From: Prevotella sp.
GTDB lineage: Bacteria > Bacteroidota > Bacteroidia > Bacteroidales > Bacteroidaceae
Assembly (NCBI GenBank): GCA_017650905.1
Contig: JAGCDZ010000017.1
Span: 1 to 64,000 of the forward strand
DNA: 64,000 bases
Reading direction: 5' to 3'
Positions 51,904 through 58,785 of this stretch are shown here, piece after piece. The notes under the pieces are model-generated. The model saw only the letters and a program-made list of their open reading frames with translations. It was not told where the DNA came from and made no database searches. The first letter of the stretch is position 1. Each line of letters opens with the position of its first letter. The translations under genes were made by a program, and so were the position numbers.

Positions 51904-52971
51904 ATGGGTAAACTTGCAGTTCAGAAATACTTCTCATTCATGATGCTCATCATCACCCTGATGATGATGATATTCACTATTGTAGGCCTTTTCGGAGGCA
52001 ATGTCAACCCCTCAGGTAACATGGCACGTGCATTGCTCGTCTATGCACTCCCCCTGCTGATTGCAGGCAATGTCATTCTGCTGATATACTGGCTAATACT
52101 GAAACGCTGGCACTGGGCCCTGATGCCCTTTATCACGCTACTCTGCTGTATTCCTTATGTCGGAACACTTTATCAGTTCGGAGGAATCGACGAGAATGCC
52201 GACAAGCAGGCAGGCTTGAAGATTGCCACCTATAACGTGGCAGGCTTCGGCGGTGAGACATCAGGTTTCATCGCTCAGGATATCCTGGCAGAAATGAAGA
52301 AACAGAAAGTGGATGTATTCTGCATTCAGGAGTACAGCGACTATAGTGGCGATAAGAAAAACTCGGAGAGTTATCTGGAGTACTTTCCCTATATGAAGTA
52401 TGGTGCTAATGGACACTATGCCATCTACAGCCGCTACCCCATTAAAGATAGCGCTCCCATCGAATTCCCTGCCAGCTCAAATAGTGCGATGTGGGCAGAC
52501 ATCGATGTCAATGGACAGATGTTTCGTATTTATAATGTGCATTTGGAAACGGCAGGAGCCCACCACGTGGTATATCGCGCCAACAAGATGGAGGAAGATG
52601 GCTACAACGTGCAGGGCAACCGCCTGATGGAGGCTATCTATGGTTCCTATACCGTTGGTATGATTAAACGTGCAGGACAGGCTAACATTCTGGCCATGCA
52701 CATGCGTGACTGCGAACACCCCGTTATCCTAGCAGGTGACTGTGTGGATGTCCCCTACTCTTACGTTTACAATACTTTGAAGGGTGAACTGACGGATGGT
52801 TTCAAGGAATGCGGAAGCGGATGGATGCATACCCTTCGTGGGAAGACGCCTTTGAGAATCGATTACATCTTCCACGATAAGAACTACGAGGGTCTGTCGT
52901 ATTACAAGAAGGAACTCAGTTATTCTGACCACTACCCGGTATTCATGAAGATTGCACTCAAAGACAAATAA
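51904..52971 (+). CDS. membrane-anchored endonuclease/exonuclease/phosphatase-family protein
   Basis: 355 residues. Three N-terminal hydrophobic segments (about 10-33, 42-66, 70-95) anchor an EEP domain: LKIATYNVAGFGG (about 103-115), catalytic Glu in FCIQEY, YNVHLET, the metal/His region in VILAGDCVDVPYSYVYN where the usual GDFN Asn is replaced (GDCVD), RIDYIFHD, and terminal SDHYPVFMKI. Common in Bacteroidota; likely a phosphodiesterase on the periplasmic side, substrate unknown. Followed by a strong terminator. Confidence 0.87.
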   Translation: MGKLAVQKYFSFMMLIITLMMMIFTIVGLFGGNVNPSGNMARALLVYALPLLIAGNVILLIYWLILKRWHWALMPFITLLCCIPYVGTLYQFGGIDENADKQAGLKIATYNVAGFGGETSGFIAQDILAEMKKQKVDVFCIQEYSDYSGDKKNSESYLEYFPYMKYGANGHYAIYSRYPIKDSAPIEFPASSNSAMWADIDVNGQMFRIYNVHLETAGAHHVVYRANKMEEDGYNVQGNRLMEAIYGSYTVGMIKRAGQANILAMHMRDCEHPVILAGDCVDVPYSYVYNTLKGELTDGFKECGSGWMHTLRGKTPLRIDYIFHDKNYEGLSYYKKELSYSDHYPVFMKIALKDK

Positions 52972-52977
52972 ACAAAG

Positions 52978-53009
52978 ATGCCCGGCCTTTCGGCTGGGCA
53001 TTTCTTTTT
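52978..53009. terminator. strong terminator between the EEP gene and alaX
   Basis: ATGCCCGGCC (52978-52987) pairs with GGCTGGGCAT (52992-53001) around TTTC, one G-U pair, then TTTCTTTTT. Read on the minus strand it also follows the alaX stop codon directly, so it ends both genes. Confidence 0.9.
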
Positions 53010-53013
53010 GGAA

Positions 53014-53493
53014 TCACACAATCTTAAATCTGACTCGGAAGGAGTGTTCCTGTTCATCCCAGTTTGTGCCGAGCATCTCAAAACGTCCTATCTGGGAGGT
53101 GCTACGAACATGCCTGCCAATACAAGGACACACATCATAATCGCCAATACGGACGAGCCTGATAGTCTCGGAAGCATCTTCAGGCAGACGGTCTGCAGAA
53201 ACCGCCTCAGGAAGATTGTCACGAGTGACAAACTCAAAGGTCACAGGCAGGTCCTCGTCGATGATATCATTCATCCGACGCTCAATCTCCTTCTCCTCCT
53301 GACGAGAGGGCTTGTGGTCAAGATAGAAACTCATCTTGCTCTTCTTTCGCTCAATATGAGCATTATGCGACCGTTTGCAACCAAACAGACGAATCATCGT
53401 CTGGTTCAACAGATGCTCTGCCGTGTGCGCAGGGGGAAATGACACATCCCTTTCTTGCAATATATCAGAATTATTTTGTAAATTTGCAGCCAT
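53014..53493 (-). CDS. AlaX-type tRNA-editing protein, 5' end replaced by a mobile element
   Basis: 159 residues from Met at 53493 (163 if Met at 53505 is used). It matches the free-standing editing domain of alanyl/threonyl-tRNA synthetase: zinc ligands HTAEH (His-x3-His, about residues 22-26) and CPCIGRH (Cys-x3-His, about 122-128), with SFYLDHKPS between. It hydrolyses mischarged tRNA (for example Ser-tRNA-Ala). The codons up to SFPPA come from the integrated element at 53427-58727; the native start (MDPILNDHN...EEFPPA) is stranded at 58727-58775. The promoter used now (-7 box at 53524-53531) is also element DNA. Confidence 0.85.
   Translation of the reverse strand: MAANLQNNSDILQERDVSFPPAHTAEHLLNQTMIRLFGCKRSHNAHIERKKSKMSFYLDHKPSRQEEKEIERRMNDIIDEDLPVTFEFVTRDNLPEAVSADRLPEDASETIRLVRIGDYDVCPCIGRHVRSTSQIGRFEMLGTNWDEQEHSFRVRFKIV
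53416..53450. other. attL, left junction of the integrated element
   Basis: Host alaX sequence up to TG at 53426-53427, then element sequence CGCAGGGGGAAA and the arm TGACACATCCC (53440-53450). The arm is the exact reverse complement of GGGATGTGTCA at 58703-58713 in attR. The crossover TG is shared with 58726-58727. Confidence 0.75.
53479..53486 (+). promoter_or_regulatory. -7 element of the large serine recombinase
   Basis: TAAATTTG followed by C, 25 bases before the ATG at 53511; CTTG at 53454-53457 (21 bases upstream) is a near -33 box. It lies inside the first codons of the minus-strand alaX. Confidence 0.5.
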
Positions 53494-53510
53494 AAACAAT
53501 ATCATAAGTT

Positions 53511-55625
53511 ATGAATTCGGCTACAAAGGTACAAAAAAAGGAGAATAAAACAGCAATTTACTGTAGAATTTCAACCTCCATGCAATCAACTGACAGACAA
53601 AAGGAAGATTTGTTGAAGGTTGCAGAGCGGTTTGAGCTTGAAATAGATGCAGACCACATCTATATCGACATCATCACTGGTTTTAGTATTGGCGAAGAGA
53701 GACCAAATTATTCCGCATTACTTGATGAGGTTGAAAAAGGCAATATAGACACCATCCTATTCTCAGAACTCACACGTCTTGGAAGAAGTTCCACAGAATT
53801 GTTGGCAGAAATTCAGAGACTTCAAGATAAAGGAATAGACCTATACTTCGAGAAACAAGACCTATGGGTAAGACATGGCAAACAAGATTTAGGCTCTCGC
53901 ATATTGCTGGCTGTACTCGCTATCACAGCATCATACGAGATAGAAATATTTGCAGAGAGAAGTATATCTGGAAAGATTGAGAAGGTTAGCAAAGGTGGTG
54001 GCATAGGTGGTGACAACAATGCCTATGGCTATATGAATGATGAAAACAAGATAATGGTGGTTCGTGAAGATGAGGCTGAAATAGTACGCAGAATCTTCAA
54101 CATGTATGCAGATGGGAAAAGCACCATTGATATATGTGATATTCTCAATACCGAAGGAGTGCCAACATCATATGGGACCAGAATCAAGGAATTCAAGGAG
54201 AATCGAAAGCGCAAAGGTCTAGCGCCAAAAACTTACGACCACTTCAAGGATGAAGATAACTTCGAATGGAGACCATCTGCTATTGCTAAACTGTTATGCA
54301 AGGAGCTATACAAAGGTCATAGACATGTCGTATTTCACAAGCCACTAGTTGACAAACTCGATAATAAAAAGGGTGAACAAACTGAGCGTGAAATTGTACG
54401 TACCGTTGACCTTCAACTTGAGAATTTGCGCATCGTTGATGATGAGCTATTTCAAAGAGTACAAGACAGACTGGCACAAGCAGCCTACAATAAAAATAAC
54501 GCCATGCAACACCCAAATCTGTTAAAAGCCAAACTCATTTGTGGTGAATGTGGCTCACGATTCACAGTTGGCAAACAGACTGATACCGCCACTAACTATA
54601 GTATGAACCCAAGGACATATAAGTGTTATGGTTTGGTTGACCGCAAAGACCATCCTAGAGTTTGCACTAGAGGCGCAGAAATGAGGCAGTGGCGACTAGA
54701 TGGCTTAGTGCTGACCCTATCACTTTACATGTTCGCTGAAATAAACATTGCAGACTCAAACGCTAACAAGATTGGTCAACTGACATCAGAGATTGAAGAT
54801 ATGCTCAAAGTCAAGGATGCCAAAATCAAGGAACTAAGTACCCTTACTGATGAGCACAAGAAAGTAGTATCAAGGCTGTCCCATAGTAAAGAGCCTGATG
54901 AGATAGTTAATGAGTTGATGGCAAATGAGACTATGGAATATAATACCAAACAGAAAGCTTTGGCTGACTCCATTGACAAATATTCCAGAGGCATTATATC
55001 AAGGAGAGTAACCATCAGCAAACTGCAAAGGTTAACGAGTACATACTCAAACATCAAGGACAAAATTGATGAGATACACCAAAACAAGGAACTTGTTAAG
55101 GCTATGGTTGACGAATACATTGAAGATGTGACCGTCTACAAGATACACAAGTTATGGAACTTGATAATTGTACACTATACCAATGGTGCTGAAAGTTGGG
55201 GTACAATCAAGAATGCAAGATATAAGAAAGATGAAATGTTCTTCGATGAGGCTTTCTGTCACTATGGGATAGAGTTTCGGAGTTGGATTATCAACAACAA
55301 CGACCACGCATTTACTTACGACAAGGATAATCAGACAGTTCACTACAACGGCAAAAGTGAAATCTATAGACAACTACATGCTGGTACATATACTTACGAA
55401 GAGTTTGACAATATGCTTGTCGAGAACGAATGGATTGGCAGTTTCCCACTCTATGCTTATGAGGAATATCCAGCTGCTCAAGTTCAAGACGCCAAACAAG
55501 AACAGCACCCAACAAGTGATATTGATTGGGACAAACATAATCAACAAGTCATTGATGAATTAAAGAGAAGGAAAGAACAAGAGGAACTAGAGATAGCATG
55601 TGCAGCAGCCACCGAAGAAGAATAA
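53511..55625 (+). CDS. large serine recombinase (integrase)
   Basis: 704 residues. Resolvase catalytic domain (about 13-165) with the nucleophile Ser21 in IYCRISTS and Arg-rich SELTRLGRSSTEL; recombinase domain (about 190-310: NAYGYMNDENK...EAEIVRRIFNMYADGKSTIDICDILN); zinc-ribbon domain (about 345-400: ICGECGSRF ... CTRGAEM with four Cys); a coiled coil (about 425-520), and a poorly conserved C-terminal region rich in aromatic and acidic residues. Integrates and, with a directionality factor, excises the element. Its start is 5-17 bases from the divergent alaX start and next to attL, as is usual for such integrases. Confidence 0.93.
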   Translation: MNSATKVQKKENKTAIYCRISTSMQSTDRQKEDLLKVAERFELEIDADHIYIDIITGFSIGEERPNYSALLDEVEKGNIDTILFSELTRLGRSSTELLAEIQRLQDKGIDLYFEKQDLWVRHGKQDLGSRILLAVLAITASYEIEIFAERSISGKIEKVSKGGGIGGDNNAYGYMNDENKIMVVREDEAEIVRRIFNMYADGKSTIDICDILNTEGVPTSYGTRIKEFKENRKRKGLAPKTYDHFKDEDNFEWRPSAIAKLLCKELYKGHRHVVFHKPLVDKLDNKKGEQTEREIVRTVDLQLENLRIVDDELFQRVQDRLAQAAYNKNNAMQHPNLLKAKLICGECGSRFTVGKQTDTATNYSMNPRTYKCYGLVDRKDHPRVCTRGAEMRQWRLDGLVLTLSLYMFAEINIADSNANKIGQLTSEIEDMLKVKDAKIKELSTLTDEHKKVVSRLSHSKEPDEIVNELMANETMEYNTKQKALADSIDKYSRGIISRRVTISKLQRLTSTYSNIKDKIDEIHQNKELVKAMVDEYIEDVTVYKIHKLWNLIIVHYTNGAESWGTIKNARYKKDEMFFDEAFCHYGIEFRSWIINNNDHAFTYDKDNQTVHYNGKSEIYRQLHAGTYTYEEFDNMLVENEWIGSFPLYAYEEYPAAQVQDAKQEQHPTSDIDWDKHNQQVIDELKRRKEQEELEIACAAATEEE
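53524..53531 (-). promoter_or_regulatory. element-borne -7 element driving alaX
   Basis: TACCTTTG on the minus strand, located within codons 5-7 of the recombinase gene. Transcription would start about 12 bases before the Met codon at 53505. It replaces the lost fabD-amylase operon read-through for alaX. Confidence 0.55.
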
Positions 55626-56236
55626 GCTATGTCACCCAAGTCCTATTGCTGTGAACTCCAATTCACCATATCACAGCATCAGTTCGAAAAAAAATCTGGG
55701 GACCTATTCACGACAAGATACAATCCACCTTTTTATCTTCCATATATCTCCCATGCCTCGCAGAGCAGACTCTTATGAGCAATGGAGATGATATAAGAAA
55801 GATATATGGTCACTGTTCTGATACAGTGCAGCACACTTTGTTGCCTCTTCCACCTATATTCCATAGGCGCTGAATCGTTCCCATCCCTATCAGCATTTAA
55901 CAACACTAGTGATTCTTGTCCTTTTCGCTTTCGCTCTGGAATCAAGGGGCGTTTGGTGTCAGCGTTGCCCTCACATCAGACAAGACTAGCGGAGTGTACA
56001 CGCTACTTTTAATTGGTGTAGCCTCAACCATAGTTTCTTTTAAGGTATTCAGACCCTTGTTGCAGCAGATTAAACTAATAATAACTGCTTGGACTATTGC
56101 AACTCTATTTCGTCCTTATAAATAATAATTGACATAAGAAGAAAAACAATAGTTTCACTATCATTTTTTTATTAATCGTACTATTTATATATGAAGTCAA
56201 TTCATAAATAAATATATCAATAAAGACAAAAGTAAT
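55626..56236. other. 611-bp stretch of the element without a clear gene
   Basis: No convincing gene. A plus-strand open frame at about 55916-56125 (TTG start only) encodes two hydrophobic helices (VYTLLLIGVASTIVSFKVF and QIKLIITAWTIATLF) and ends in RPYK; it could be the tail of a decayed membrane protein gene. The final 100 bases are AT-rich and probably hold the promoter of the NUMOD3-like gene, although no good TAnnTTTG is present. Confidence 0.4.
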
Positions 56237-56509
56237 ATGGACAAGACAAATAATTTACAAACAAATAGCAGGAAAGATAGACATGGGGCTAATAACCCAA
56301 TGTGGGGCAGGCATCATACGGCTATTACTAGACAGAAACAAAGTGACGCTGCAACCAAAAGATACCAGCAATACAAAAAGGCAATAGAAAACCAGCCTAG
56401 TCTATCAATGGATGAGTTTCTTGGCAGCCAGCCCATACATGAGTATATCAGTTCATTAATCAGAGAAGAAATAAACAAGTTATTATGTTACCAAATAAAT
56501 GGAAGATAA
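56237..56509 (+). CDS. NUMOD3-motif small DNA-binding protein
   Basis: 90 residues. The segment HGANNPMWGRHHTAITRQKQSDA (residues about 16-38) follows the NUMOD3 pattern (GxNNPMxGKxHTxETxxKxS), a DNA-binding module of homing endonucleases. No nuclease domain (GIY-YIG or HNH) is attached. The C-terminal half is helical (MDEFLGSQPIHEYISSLIREEINKLL). Possibly a DNA-binding accessory factor, for instance for recombination direction; that is speculation. Overlaps the next frame by 25 bases. Confidence 0.65.
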   Translation: MDKTNNLQTNSRKDRHGANNPMWGRHHTAITRQKQSDAATKRYQQYKKAIENQPSLSMDEFLGSQPIHEYISSLIREEINKLLCYQINGR

Positions 56510-56685
56510 GGCAGAAATATATCGACATGGTTAAGAGATATGATAACACCAAAGACTTAGCAGAAAAGATACAGAAGAAGTACAAGTTTATCGAATGGAT
56601 AAATGGCAACCATAACATGTTGACAGATGCCGAACTTGAATATTTACAAAAAGCCATTTGCTATGTTGAGGACATCAATTATTAG
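56485..56685 (+). CDS. 66-aa hypothetical protein of the element
   Basis: 66 residues, Lys- and Tyr-rich, predicted helical (MVKRYDNTKDLAEKIQKKYKFIEWINGNHNML and then TDAELEYLQKAICYV). Starts within the end of the NUMOD3-like gene in another frame (25-base overlap), typical of coupled phage-type genes. No family recognised. Confidence 0.5.
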   Translation: MLPNKWKIRQKYIDMVKRYDNTKDLAEKIQKKYKFIEWINGNHNMLTDAELEYLQKAICYVEDINY

Positions 56686-56806
56686 TTTCATTACCCACGC
56701 TATGTAAATTCACTTGTACAGCCTCAACGTTGTACAAGTTCTTTGTTTATGGCTATTTCACCACTTAACTAGTGAAGAAAACAACAGTTTGCCGTCTTTA
56801 TCTTCA

Positions 56807-57046
56807 TTATACTTGTGAAGATTTACGAATGCCACGCCCCCCACTCTTTGACAGCAGTACTCCCTTGCGGATGATACACTTCTTATTTTGGTAAGGGTGT
56901 TCATAAGATAAGCCGTAGTTCCGTAGGCTTGCATAAGTTATGCCAAGTTCTTCACTAGTGTAGAACTCATACATATTGGCGACACTACCATAGTAGTGAT
57001 GCTGACCATTTATCTCCAGATGGATAACTGTTCTTTCCTTCTCCAT
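56807..57046 (-). CDS. 79-aa hypothetical protein with own promoter
   Basis: 79 residues from Met at 57046 (82 from 57055). Begins MEKERTVIHLEINGQHHYYG and then SVANMYEFYTSEELGITYASLRNYG, a strand pair followed by a helix-turn-like segment that could bind DNA, and ends with a basic tail SKSGGRGIRKSSQV. No family recognised. It is divergent from the small recombinase and preceded by one copy of a 20-bp repeat that overlaps its -33 box, so it is a candidate regulator of that switch. Confidence 0.6.
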   Translation of the reverse strand: MEKERTVIHLEINGQHHYYGSVANMYEFYTSEELGITYASLRNYGLSYEHPYQNKKCIIRKGVLLSKSGGRGIRKSSQV

Positions 57047-57063
57047 AATCTCCAATTACGGTG

Positions 57064-57094
57064 CAAAGATAGGCAAAATATTGCATATATCAAA
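57064..57094 (-). promoter_or_regulatory. promoter of the 79-aa protein gene
   Basis: On the minus strand TTTG (57094-57091), 19 bases, TATCTTTG (57071-57064). The -33 box lies inside repeat copy 57081-57100. Confidence 0.7.
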
Positions 57095-57152
57095 CAAATG
57101 CAACATATTTAACTGGATTTAACCATGAAAAGTTGCATATATCAAATAAATG
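57081..57152. repeat. two 20-bp direct repeats in a divergent promoter region
   Basis: TTGCATATATCAAACAAATG (57081-57100) and TTGCATATATCAAATAAATG (57133-57152) agree at 19 of 20 positions, 52 bp apart (about five helical turns). One overlaps the -33 box of the minus promoter, the other overlaps the -33 region of the plus promoter. Likely operator pair. Confidence 0.7.
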
Positions 57153-57163
57153 TCGTAATTTTG
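57132..57163 (+). promoter_or_regulatory. promoter of the small serine recombinase
   Basis: GTTG (57132-57135, near match to TTTG), 20 bases, TAATTTTG (57156-57163). The leader to the recombinase start is about 130 bases. Confidence 0.5.
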
Positions 57164-57298
57164 CAATGTAATCAGAAGGTAACAAGTTTACTGCATGATG
57201 TACTCAAATAATAAGGTGTTATCAAAAAAAGCAAATATATCTATCTACAAGGTCAAAAAGTGATATAAAACATGTTCAACAATATATCAAAGATTAAT

Positions 57299-57940
57299 AT
57301 GATGGCAAAGACAGCAGTTATCTACAGCCGTACAAGTTCAAGCGGTTATCAGCAGAACAGACAAGACACATCAAGACAAGTGGCTGACCTCAAGGCATAC
57401 GCAGAGTATGCGCAGCTGGAAGTGCGTAAGGTGTACGAAGAACATGTGAGCGGTGCAAGCAAACAAAAGCCTACACTTGTTGAGGCTATCGACTACTGCA
57501 AGCGTGAACACGTTGACATGTTGCTGGTCTCGGAGTTGAGCCGTGTGGGTCGTAACGCATTCGAAGTGCTAGCAACAGTGAAAGATTTGGTTGACCACAA
57601 GATTAACATGTTCATGCAGAAGGAACAGTTGACGCTACTTGATGAAAAGGGCGAGCCGACACTCTTTGCACCGATTATGATAGCTACCTTGAGCACATGT
57701 GCGCAACTTGAACGTGACAGCATTAGTTTCCGTCTGAACAGTGGGCGTAAGCAGTACGTTGAGAATGGTGGTCAGTTAGGACGTAAAAAGGGCAGCGTTA
57801 AGAGCCGTGAGCAGAAGGAAAAGCAGTACAAAGAAGTGCTTGCCTACCTTCGCAAAAACTACTCCATCCGTGTGACAGCCAAACTCACCAATATATCAGT
57901 TGCAACAGTTCAACGACTGAAAAATGAGTTTGAATTGTAA
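57299..57940 (+). CDS. small serine recombinase (resolvase/invertase type)
   Basis: 213 residues from the Met pair at 57299/57302; a Met at 57272 is an alternative. Catalytic domain (about 1-145) with Ser in VIYSRTSSSG, the Arg-containing SELSRVGRNAFE, and TLSTCAQLERDSISFRLNSGR leading into helix E; then a C-terminal helix-turn-helix (about 170-213, VTAKLTNISVATVQRLKNEF). Could invert or resolve a segment, or act as a second integration enzyme. Codon use is less AT-rich than the lipoprotein beside it. Target sites were not found with certainty. Confidence 0.88.
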   Translation: MMAKTAVIYSRTSSSGYQQNRQDTSRQVADLKAYAEYAQLEVRKVYEEHVSGASKQKPTLVEAIDYCKREHVDMLLVSELSRVGRNAFEVLATVKDLVDHKINMFMQKEQLTLLDEKGEPTLFAPIMIATLSTCAQLERDSISFRLNSGRKQYVENGGQLGRKKGSVKSREQKEKQYKEVLAYLRKNYSIRVTAKLTNISVATVQRLKNEFEL

Positions 57941-57999
57941 TGTATCTAGTTAAAAATGTTCATTTTCATAACATTTTTGAATATATATCGCCTAAAAAA

Positions 58000-58030
58000 T
58001 TGGTCGTATCAGATAAAATCTCTATCTTTG
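58000..58030 (+). promoter_or_regulatory. promoter of the element lipoprotein
   Basis: TTGG (58000-58003), 19 bases, TATCTTTG (58023-58030); ATG at 58057. Confidence 0.6.
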
Positions 58031-58056
58031 CGGCAGAATAAAAAAAATATAGTAAA

Positions 58057-58569
58057 ATGAAAAAAAGTAGCATTATTATATTGATACTTACAGTACTAAG
58101 TTATACTGCATGCACTAAAGATAATGATAATGATGCGCAAAGCAATAAGTCTAACGATATTGTTGAAATGCTTACTGGTAAATGGACTATTCATGGAGTT
58201 TATAAAAAAACAGAAATTGATGGTAGGGTAAAATCATATAATTATACTGGTGAAATTGAATTCATGCATGATAAGAGTATATATATGTATGGTTCACCAT
58301 TTAGATATGATACCTTTTATGAAAATGGTATCCCCAAAACAATTCCAACTTCTATTGCAGATGTGATAAATTATTATTGGGGGTATTCTGTTGTAGATAT
58401 AGGTGGTAAAGATTATATCAGTATTGGTAATGATGAATTCAGAAATAATTTCCAAATTGTTTCTTTAACAAAAAATGCTTTCATATTAGTTGAGGATGAA
58501 GATAAAGAATATAATATAGATGGGAAAATCTATAAAGAACATTATTATGTAACAATGGAGTCAGAATGA
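58057..58569 (+). CDS. AT-rich lipoprotein cargo gene
   Basis: 170 residues. Signal MKKSSIIILILTVLSYTAC with lipobox YTAC (Cys19), an Asn/Asp-rich linker, then a small beta-rich domain (LTGKWTIHGVYKKTEI, GEIEFMHDKSIYMYG) similar in layout to lipocalin-like domains of Bacteroidota lipoproteins. Function unknown. Codons are strongly A/T-ending compared with all surrounding host genes, so it was acquired with the element. It is the only apparent cargo gene and is closed by its own terminator. Confidence 0.75.
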   Translation: MKKSSIIILILTVLSYTACTKDNDNDAQSNKSNDIVEMLTGKWTIHGVYKKTEIDGRVKSYNYTGEIEFMHDKSIYMYGSPFRYDTFYENGIPKTIPTSIADVINYYWGYSVVDIGGKDYISIGNDEFRNNFQIVSLTKNAFILVEDEDKEYNIDGKIYKEHYYVTMESE

Positions 58570-58638
58570 TACAAGAACCATTGATTTAAAGCCTAAAATT
58601 AGAATAGTTTTCAATTTTGATTCATAAAGAATATTAAA

Positions 58639-58670
58639 AAGTTCCTCTTATTAAATAGGAGGAACTTTTT
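58639..58670 (+). terminator. terminator of the cargo lipoprotein gene
   Basis: AAGTTCCTC (58639-58647) pairs with GAGGAACTT (58659-58667), then a T-run to 58670. It isolates the element from the downstream host genes. Confidence 0.85.
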
Positions 58671-58694
58671 CATAATATACTGAGAACAAGCATC

Positions 58695-58775
58695 TTAAAT
58701 TTGGGATGTGTCAAACGCAGCAGTATGCGCTGGCGGGAACTCTTCCTTGTTGTGGTCATTAAGAATGGGATCCAT
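58695..58775 (-). pseudogene. stranded native 5' end of alaX
   Basis: Starts MDPILNDHNKEEFPPAHTA and then runs into element sequence (AFDTSQI, stop at 58695). The part up to HTA belongs to host DNA and is the original alaX start; at 58727 it joins the element. It begins 10 bases after the amylase stop codon, which shows that alaX was once the last gene of the fabD-amylase-alaX operon. Confidence 0.75.
58703..58750. other. attR, right junction of the integrated element
   Basis: Element arm GGGATGTGTCA (58703-58713), then ACGCAGCAGTA and the shared TG at 58726-58727, then host sequence CGCTGGCGGGAACTCTTCC. See attL for the matching arm and crossover. Confidence 0.75.
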
Positions 58776-58785
58776 ATTGTTTGTT

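Larger units (their letters stand above)
53427..58727 (+). mobile_element. 5.3-kb serine-recombinase element integrated in alaX
   Basis: The ends were deduced by comparing the two alaX fragments that flank it. Joining host sides at TG restores one reading frame reading ...EEFPPAHTAEHLLNQ. Joining element sides gives a 48-bp attP with perfect 11-bp inverted arms centred on that TG. It carries, left to right: a large serine recombinase, a 0.6-kb stretch without a clear gene, a NUMOD3-like gene, a 66-aa gene, an 82-aa minus-strand gene, a small serine recombinase and a lipoprotein gene. No conjugation, replication or resistance gene is seen. Composition is more AT-rich than the flanks. Confidence 0.8.

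Noticed and set aside
55806-56125. Real genes in the stretch after the large recombinase
   Set aside because: Only short frames without ATG starts or domains; at best a decayed membrane-protein tail.
57081-57152. Inversion sites of the small recombinase around a switchable promoter
   Set aside because: The two copies are direct, not inverted, so they would cause deletion rather than inversion; operators fit better.
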